A stretch of DNA of 64,000 nt from contig CAUYUJ010015943.1 of the NCBI GenBank assembly GCA_963575745.1, positions 1-64,000 on the forward strand, written 5' to 3'. Positions within the stretch are counted from its first letter, which is position 1. The number at the start of each line of letters is the position of its first letter. Both the position numbers and the translations under genes were made by a program. This DNA is from Prorocentrum cordatum. Taxonomy: Eukaryota; Sar; Dinophyceae; Prorocentrales; Prorocentraceae. Shown here piece after piece: positions 58,701-64,000 of the stretch. Below the pieces are notes generated by a model. It was given only the letters and a program-made list of their open reading frames with translations, had not been told where the DNA came from and searched no databases.

Positions 58701-59095
58701 GTATCCTGACAGTGACCCGTCCGTCGGGAGTTGCTTCCTGACAGATGCATTTCGTCAGGAGGTGTCTCCTGACAGGTACGATCCCGTCAGGAGGTGCCTC
58801 CTGACGGAGGCACTCCCGTCAGGAGGTGCCTCCTGGCAGGGAGCATCTCATCAGGAGGTGCCTCCTGACAGGGATCATCCCGTCAGGAGGTGCCTCCTGG
58901 CAGGCCCACACGTCAGGAAGTGCCTCCTGACACGGGTCATCCCGTCAGGAGGTGCCTCCTGACAGGGGCTATCCCATCAGGAGGTGCCTCCTGACAGTGG
59001 CCCTCCCGTCAGGAGGTGCCTCCTGACGAACCCTTCCGTCAGGAGGTGCCTCCTGACACGGACTATCGTGTCAGGAGGTACCTCCTGACATAGAC
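55735..59095. repeat. Palindromic tandem array, ~100 units of GTCAGGAGGTGCCTCCTGAC plus 11-12 nt spacers
   Basis: Each unit is a 20-nt near-perfect palindrome (9-nt arms GTCAGGAGG / CCTCCTGAC around two central bases) followed by a variable spacer of usually 11-12 nt, giving a period of 31-32 bp. Spacers differ from unit to unit but tend to start with A or G and, on the right, to end in CCC. From about 58000 to 59095 the palindromes are almost identical. Toward 55735 they vary (for example GTCAGGAAGCACTTCCTGAC, where both arms changed together). The period is not a multiple of three, and the three frames give repeated QEAPPDG, VRRHLLT and SGGTS peptides on the minus strand, so it is not coding. 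The count of about 100 is an estimate from length over period. Confidence 0.95.
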
Positions 59096-59343
59096 CCCAT
59101 GTATATGTGGAGTGATGGCGGTGTGTCATGCACACATGGTAGGAGATGATGTGTGATAGACATGTTATGTCATGATACGAGTCACGTCAGGCATCGCATG
59201 ACAGGAGGGCCCGCTATGTAGACATGAACTCACTGTCTGGGATCCACGCTGGTAGAACACAATAGACTCTCTGTTTGGGGTCCACGCTGGTAGACACGCA
59301 CTCACTGTTTGGGGTCCATCCACACACACCAACACACCGTCGG
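59096..59343. other. Spacer between the palindrome array and the next gene
   Basis: Contains two or three copies of a ~45-bp unit with CTCACTGTYTGGGRTCCA / CACGCTGGTAGA (59230, 59275, 59298). No gene. Confidence 0.5.
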
Positions 59344-59367
59344 TCCGGACAGCCATTTTGGCTCGAG
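59344..59367 (+). other. Relic dinoflagellate spliced leader (DinoSL)
   Basis: TCCG, a 3-nt GAC in place of T, then AGCCATTTTGGCTC with GAG. The 14-nt core is exact. The following gene starts about 75 nt downstream. Confidence 0.83.
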
Positions 59368-59441
59368 AGCCCAGCCCGACGGCCAGCCCCGACGCCCGAG
59401 CCGACACCCGACACCTTCGGCTGTCGTGGTCGCACGCCGTG

Positions 59442-60248
59442 ATGGAGGCCACCACCGCCACCGCGTTCATCGAGGTCACTGGTTCGGTCCGCGGCCTGAA
59501 CAAGCTCAGCATCTTCTTCAAGGAGTTCGACAGCTGGGCACCTTGCCTGGCAGAGGCTGGCACCAACCCATCGTGGCAGAACGGCGTCGAGGTGGTAATG
59601 ATCAAGGAGGCGATCAAGCGGGATTATTCGTTCTACCGTGGCTCTGATGTCCACATCTACTCATTGGGCTCGGACGACCCGTCAGATGTGCTGTTCGAGA
59701 TGTGGGACGAGTACGTGCTCGCGAACTTCACCAAGACGAAGCTGATCGCCACGCTGCAGGGGCCCGACGTCATGTTGTCACCGCCGCCAGTCAGTGAGGG
59801 TGGCGGCGAGTCGCCAGGGCCGGCGCCGTCGATGCTGTGCGTGACGTAGGGACTCGACATCGAACCGCACTTGATGTTCCAGGTGAAGATCCAGGAGACG
59901 GGGGAGTGGCCGCCAGTCGCGGTTCCAAACCCTCGGCTGCTCGACCCGAAACACGACGGCCATGGGGCGAGGGTGTTGGCCTTGAAGAAGTGCATCGTGT
60001 CGCAATTGGCTTTGCCGAGCGGGCGCGACCGTTGCAACCAGGTGAGGATCTACCGCAACTCGAAGGGGCACTGCAAGGGCCAGGCGCTGAAGAGCAACGA
60101 CATGGCGTGGCGCAATCTCTGGTATGTCGCGCTCCTGTTGCCGACCACGGAACCCAACCACGGGCGCGACGAGCGGGGCGACCTGATCGAGGGCTTCAAC
60201 CACGTGGGCTCCGATATCGGCGGCTACGAGATGGATGGCCCGCAATGA
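59442..60248 (+). CDS. Unrecognised gene behind an SL relic; one in-frame TAG, possibly an intron remnant
   Basis: The first ATG after the leader in the good frame is at 59442: MEATTATAFIEVTGSVRGLN, KLSIFFKEFDSWAPCLAEAG, TNPSWQNGVEVVMIKEAIKR, DYSFYRGSDVHIYSLGSDDP, then FEMWDEYVLANFTKTKLIAT. After a Pro/Ser/Gly-rich stretch the frame meets TAG at 59847-59849 and continues in the same frame with LDIEPHLMFQVKIQETGEWP, LKKCIVSQLALPSGRDRCNQ, DMAWRNLWYVALLLPTTEPN, ending TGA 60246-60248. The TAG is followed by G, so it could be the AG-G of a 3' splice site closing an intron that covers the Pro-rich part. Otherwise it is a nonsense mutation. No family recognised. Retroposed origin is suggested by the SL. 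Confidence 0.55.
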
Positions 60249-60600
60249 GGGGCGATGCTGCCGTGAGATGCTGCCTGGACGGCCGCCTGGTCGTTTCTTT
60301 ACACTATTGATTCTCCCCCATCGGGCTGTTCAGCCCTTTCGCTCGCCTCGCCTCCCGCGGAGGGGGACAGGCAGCACTTTGCCCCAGGGGGGGGGGGGGG
60401 GGGGCACGCGCATGCCATTGCACGTACCAAGTGACCGAGGAGCATCCTCATGACTCGCCCTCCTCCACCATCATCATCCTCCGCCCCGTTGCCAGAATGA
60501 TCGAGATCGGAAATGCGTTGCATCCTCTGCACAGCTGTGTCTACATGCATGTAGTATGAATATCGTGATATATAACAAACAACACCAACAAGAAACAACA
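60249..60600. other. Unassigned; poly-G at 60390-60402
   Basis: No gene supported. Contains a short AT-richer segment near 60550-60600. Confidence 0.4.
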
Positions 60601-60847
60601 AGAGATTGTTTTTTATATCCTCTGGGGGGGGGTAACGCTCGTTACCCGGGCCTCTCCCCCCCCCCCCCCCCCGTAACGGTAACGCTCGTACGCGGGGGGG
60701 GTCTCGGTCTTCCCCTCCAACATGCTGGTGCCCGAAGGCATGCGCACTGTGGTGTGGTGGTCGCAGGCGCACTGTGGGCGCTCGCAGGCCATTGCGGCGC
60801 TCGCATGCGCGATGCTGGTGCTTGCGGGCTTTGCGCTTGTACTCGAA

Positions 60848-60908
<61 letters not shown>

Positions 60909-61249
60909 CGGCGCCCGAAAACGGCCTCCGGAGGCCGAAACAGGCGGCAAACGTCGTCGTCGTCGTCGTCGACCTCGTCGCTCGTCGCTCGTCGATCATC
61001 GTCGTCGCGCGCGCGGGCGCGGGCGTGGTGCCGGGACCACGCGGCGGGCTTTGCGCTTGTACTCGAATCGCAAGCCACTGTGGTGCTCTCAGGCAGAGAG
61101 TGCTGCTCGCGCGCATACTATGGCGATCGCAGAGCGCCCCTGCTTCGCCATGCCCCGCCCAGCCCAAGCGTTACCGTTACCCGGGGGGCACGACCCCCCC
61201 CCCCCCCCGGGTAACGAGCGTTACCGGCCGGAATAAAAAAATGATCTCC
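60601..61249. mobile_element. ~650-bp element with long terminal inverted repeats, non-autonomous
   Basis: The left arm GGTAACGCTCGTTACCCGGG (60631-60650) is exactly complementary to 61206-61225. GTAACGGTAACGCT (60673-60686) is exactly complementary to 61167-61180. Poly-C/poly-G stretches between the two pairs, and AGAGATTGTTTTTTAT (60601) against ATAAAAAAATGATCTC (61233-61248) further out, extend the arms to about 85 nt. The interior holds a (GTC)n tract and a direct repeat (TTTGCGCTTGTACTCGAATCG region at 60829 and 61050) but no supported gene. The form is that of a MITE or foldback element. Target-site duplications were not identified. Confidence 0.75.
60848..60908. repeat. (GTC)n microsatellite inside the TIR element
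   Basis: About 20 uninterrupted GTC units; a second shorter run at 60954-60975. Confidence 0.93.
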
Positions 61250-61538
61250 AACGACAACAACAACACCAACACGACTCCGCACCGCGGAATCCAACGTCAG
61301 CCACGCACCCAGGGACAGTGAATGACCGTTCGGCCCCCTCACTCTGATAAATATTTCTATATATACCAAATGGCGTGGCGGGCGGGTGTGGTTTCGTGTC
61401 ACACATATGTCACCATCGGTGAGATGTCTGGGCCTACGGGCTCGATGGGATGTCGGGGCCCACGGGGCTCTCATGCTCGCGGCGTTGAAGACTACACTGC
61501 TGCAATAATGAACATGAGGCTGCACGCCAACATACACT
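61250..61538. other. Unassigned spacer
   Basis: No gene supported; the spliced-leader relic follows. Confidence 0.4.
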
Positions 61539-61560
61539 TCCGTAGCCATTTTGGCTTAAT
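61539..61560 (+). other. Relic dinoflagellate spliced leader (DinoSL), best preserved
   Basis: TCCGTAGCCATTTTGGCTTAAT matches the 22-nt leader at 20 positions: only the third-last C-to-T group and the last base differ. The gene ATG lies 17 nt further on. Confidence 0.93.
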
Positions 61561-61577
61561 CGTACAGGCTTGCTAGC

Positions 61578-63915
61578 ATGGGCAAGCGCAGCGCGACCCC
61601 GACATCGGAGCCGCGTCGATGTCCTCGCACAGCGACTGGCAAGGCTGCCAGTAAGTCCCGAGCCAAGGCCACACGCAGGTCCGGCACTGCTGACAGCGAC
61701 GTGGTTGCTGGAGCTGAGCAGCCATCGGACCGCGTTCACCCGACGGGCGTCGTCATGCCGAAGGCATCGCCAGCTCCATCGTCACCATCGCTGGCGAAGA
61801 GCTTCGGGCTGGTGTCCCGCGATGGTATGACTGCGCTGTTCGGCGATGGCGGTATCACCGCCGACATGATGCACGGGGATAGGCAGATCTGGCGTGAGCT
61901 GAAGCGCACCGCTGTGGATGTGGTGGGCCTGTCTCCAGCTCCATCTACAGTTATTTCAGTTGATGATGGAGATGGAGACGAGTGCGCGTCAGCGCCGCCC
62001 GCTGCATCACCGTCCGCCACCGAGCATGCCGAGCTGGCCGCCGCCAACGCTGCAATCGCTGCAATGGAGGCCGCTGGCGCTGGCTGCAGTTCGACAGCAG
62101 CGCCGTCGGGCGTGGTCCGATCCAGCGACCCCGCCGCTGCAGCTGAGGCCCCGCCTGTGCCATGCGCATCGGCCTCGTCGCCGAGTACACCATCGCAGCC
62201 GCCACCACCGTCGAGCAGCCCTGCTGCGCCGTCAGCCATGCCACCTCCTACGGCGGACTCCTGTCAGACCGCGATGTCGGCCCCGTCATCTACTGGGTCT
62301 CGTGCACTCACCGCAGAGCAGCTCCGCATCATCGAGGAGAAGCGCCAGGAGGCTCGACGGCGTCGGGCATCTCGCCTCCCGCCGCCGCCTCCACCCGACG
62401 AGCATCATCATCCGGATCTACCAAGACCCGCTGCTGCTGCTGTTGCTGATGAAACTGTTGCGCCATCCACGCCGTGCGCCGTGCATCGCGTGTCCGCCGA
62501 TGTCGATGTATCGCTGCCGCAGTCGCAGCAGTCGCCGCTGCTGCAGCAGTCGCAGCAGTCGCCGCTGCAAGTCGACGTGGAGAGACCTGGGGGCGGATGC
62601 CGCAGCCGAGCTGTTAGCCCGCCCGTCAGATCCTAGTGCCCGCTCTCCCGCAGCTGCAGCGGTGCCGACGCCCACTCCAGCAGCAGCATCATCATCGCCG
62701 CCTGCGTCCGCCACCCGTGATCGTGACGTCGCATGTGGTGCGTCTGCGTCGGTGGCGCCTGTGGATGTGGACTCGAGTACGGCGATGGTGACATCATCAG
62801 CTCCTGTACCACATGCAGTGGATGGTGCCGCTGGTACACCTGCACCTCGTACACCATCGTCTGGTCAAGCTGGTGATGATGCACCTGCTCCTGGTGCACC
62901 TGCAACCGTGGTCGCTGGCACTGGTTCTCCTGCGCATGCTACGCCGTGCACGGTCGTTCGTGGATCACCTGGGAACCCACCCGATCCTGATGTACCTGTA
63001 CCTGTTGCACGTGCTGGTCTGCAACCTGCAGTCGACTGCCGTCCGGAGGGCGACGCATGCAGTGCCGATGATGTTGATGCGGCTGCACTCGGCGCCGCTG
63101 CAGCCGTGCCCACCGCGGCCCATGCCACGACCCACATCGACGACGACGACGACGCGCCTCTTGCTGCGTATCTAGCTCGCAGCGCCTTGCCGCGCTCGAA
63201 GGTTGCAGCCACAGTTGCCAAGGCCGCGTCCAAGGCCAGGCCCGCCACGGCCAGGGCCAAGGCCAAGGTCACCTCCACACCAGTTGCCACGTCAGCTCCT
63301 GGCGCAGCCGATCCTGCGCAGCATGCTGCAGTGTCACCACGCATGGAGGCCGCGCAGTCGCTACGTCCGCCGCCCCATCCCCATGGCGCACCGCGGCGGC
63401 CCCGCCGCCCGCGCGACGGGTCCCAGTCGATCACAGCTCCGCGTGGCAGCAGCAGCATGGTCGCCCCCACTGACGACTTCGCCCGCTCGGGGTGCGACAC
63501 CGATGTGCAGCCAGCGCCAGCGGCCTCACCCGATGCAGCGTATGTCGACTACGTCAGGCAGGACCGCCGCGTGTGCAGGGACCTCCAGGACTCCTTCGAG
63601 TGGGCGTCGGATGCGCTCGCGGAGATCGAATCCACCGACGGCGAGGAGCTGCTGGATGCCCTTGCCTCGGCAATGGAGACTGACACCCGTTCGACTGCGT
63701 ATTCTGGCATTGGGGCGCCAGAATGTGCTATCACCATGCTGCACAGGGCCCTGTCCGACCGCCTGAACCGCTCGTTCCGGAAGCCGCAGCTGCTCTACGC
63801 GATCGAGTGGGACGCCGAGTGCCAGCGCGAGCTGTCCATCATCCTGGAGGACTGCTCCTCCAACCATGTCCCCACCCCGGCGGATGGTCACGAGCACGAT
63901 GATAATGTGATATGA
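61578..63915 (+). CDS. Long low-complexity protein with possible cytosine-C5 DNA methyltransferase motifs I and II near the end; one frameshift
   Basis: Start at ATG 61578 (MGKRSATPTSEPRRCPRTAT), 17 nt after the SL relic. A basic N-terminus is followed by SFGLVSRDGMTALFGDGGIT, ADMMHGDRQIWRELKRTAVD and then long Ala/Pro/Ser segments. Near 62580 coding moves one frame (WRDLGADAAAELLARPSDPS), within or next to a CAGTCGCAGCAGTCGCCGCTG tandem repeat. The second frame runs to TGA 63913-63915. Its end is compact: YVDYVRQDRRVCRDLQDSFE, WASDALAEIESTDGEELLDA, then STAYSGIGAPECAITMLHRA and PQLLYAIEWDAECQRELSII. SGIG-A-P-E and AIEWD resemble motif I (FSGIGG) and motif II (E-x-D) of C5-methyltransferases. 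The catalytic PC motif is not in the window, so the gene may continue by splicing beyond it. Confidence 0.5.
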
Positions 63916-64000
63916 AGGAATGGTGAGGATGACTTGGTGACGATAGTGGTGGTGCTGACTGATTCACTGACCGATCACGCTCTTGTCCTCTTCCCCTATC
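63916..64000. other. Window end, unassigned
   Basis: Nothing recognisable. Could be an intron if the preceding gene continues. Confidence 0.4.

Noticed and set aside
55735-59095. CRISPR array
   Set aside because: Repeats are 20-nt palindromes with only 11-12 nt spacers, there are no cas genes, and the context is a eukaryotic nucleus with spliced leaders and LINEs.

Overview
The window reads as nuclear DNA of a dinoflagellate. The clearest evidence is four relics of the dinoflagellate spliced leader (core AGCCATTTTGGCT) at 13576, 44212, 59344 and 61539. Three lie just upstream of a reading frame and the fourth overlaps a start codon. High GC, gene pieces separated by CT-rich or otherwise low-complexity introns, very large microsatellites and mixed retroelement debris fit this. 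By recollection of protein style I favour a Prorocentrum-like species, but the sequence does not prove a genus.

Layout. 1-661 is a second, frameshifted copy of part of a LINE found complete further on, joined directly to a 5'-truncated Ty1/copia retrotransposon (662-4808) that keeps integrase, reverse transcriptase and RNase H. 5246-6716 is a 5'-truncated LINE reverse transcriptase with one internal stop. 6717-10650 is mostly simple repeats. 10660-18980 holds four gene-like segments: an acidic protein, a possible GIY-YIG nuclease just after a spliced-leader relic, and two unrecognised proteins, separated by CT tracts and an odd AGCTAA-type degenerate repeat (15225-16045).

19939-36094 is a single ~16.2 kb non-LTR retrotransposon sitting inside a (TC)n microsatellite, which flanks it on both sides. 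Its ORF1 and an extraordinary ORF2 (~4,300 codons once two small frameshifts are allowed) encode, in order, a membrane-like/low-complexity N-terminus, a possible ADP-ribosyltransferase-like domain, Cys-rich zinc fingers, APE-type endonuclease, reverse transcriptase, CCHC finger, RNase H and a long tail. Twelve hairpins of one common design (arm + C + GGCTTCAGCC-like core + complementary arm, with the arms different each time) are spread through its coding sequence about every 1-2 kb. I found none elsewhere in the window. This looks like a previously unnamed palindromic element and is one of the two strongest findings.

36720-39710 is a multi-exon copy of a dinoflagellate-expanded family of unknown function. 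39715-43735 is simple and degenerate tandem repeats. 44212-48010 starts with a spliced-leader relic and contains scattered exon-like pieces around a 400 bp (TC)n tract. 48282-53683 is a multi-exon gene ending in a PHD/RING-like zinc finger.

55735-59095 (with a decayed outlier at 54125-54800) is the other major finding: roughly 100 copies of a 20-nt palindrome (consensus GTCAGGAGGTGCCTCCTGAC) separated by ~11-12 nt variable spacers. It resembles a CRISPR array in layout but cannot be one. It is freshest at its right end, next to a spliced-leader relic and gene (59442-60248). A ~650 bp terminal-inverted-repeat element (60601-61249) follows. The last gene (61578-63915, possibly cut by the window edge) carries what look like motifs I and II of a cytosine-C5 DNA methyltransferase. 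No rRNA, tRNA, bacterial-type operon or CRISPR-Cas gene was seen.
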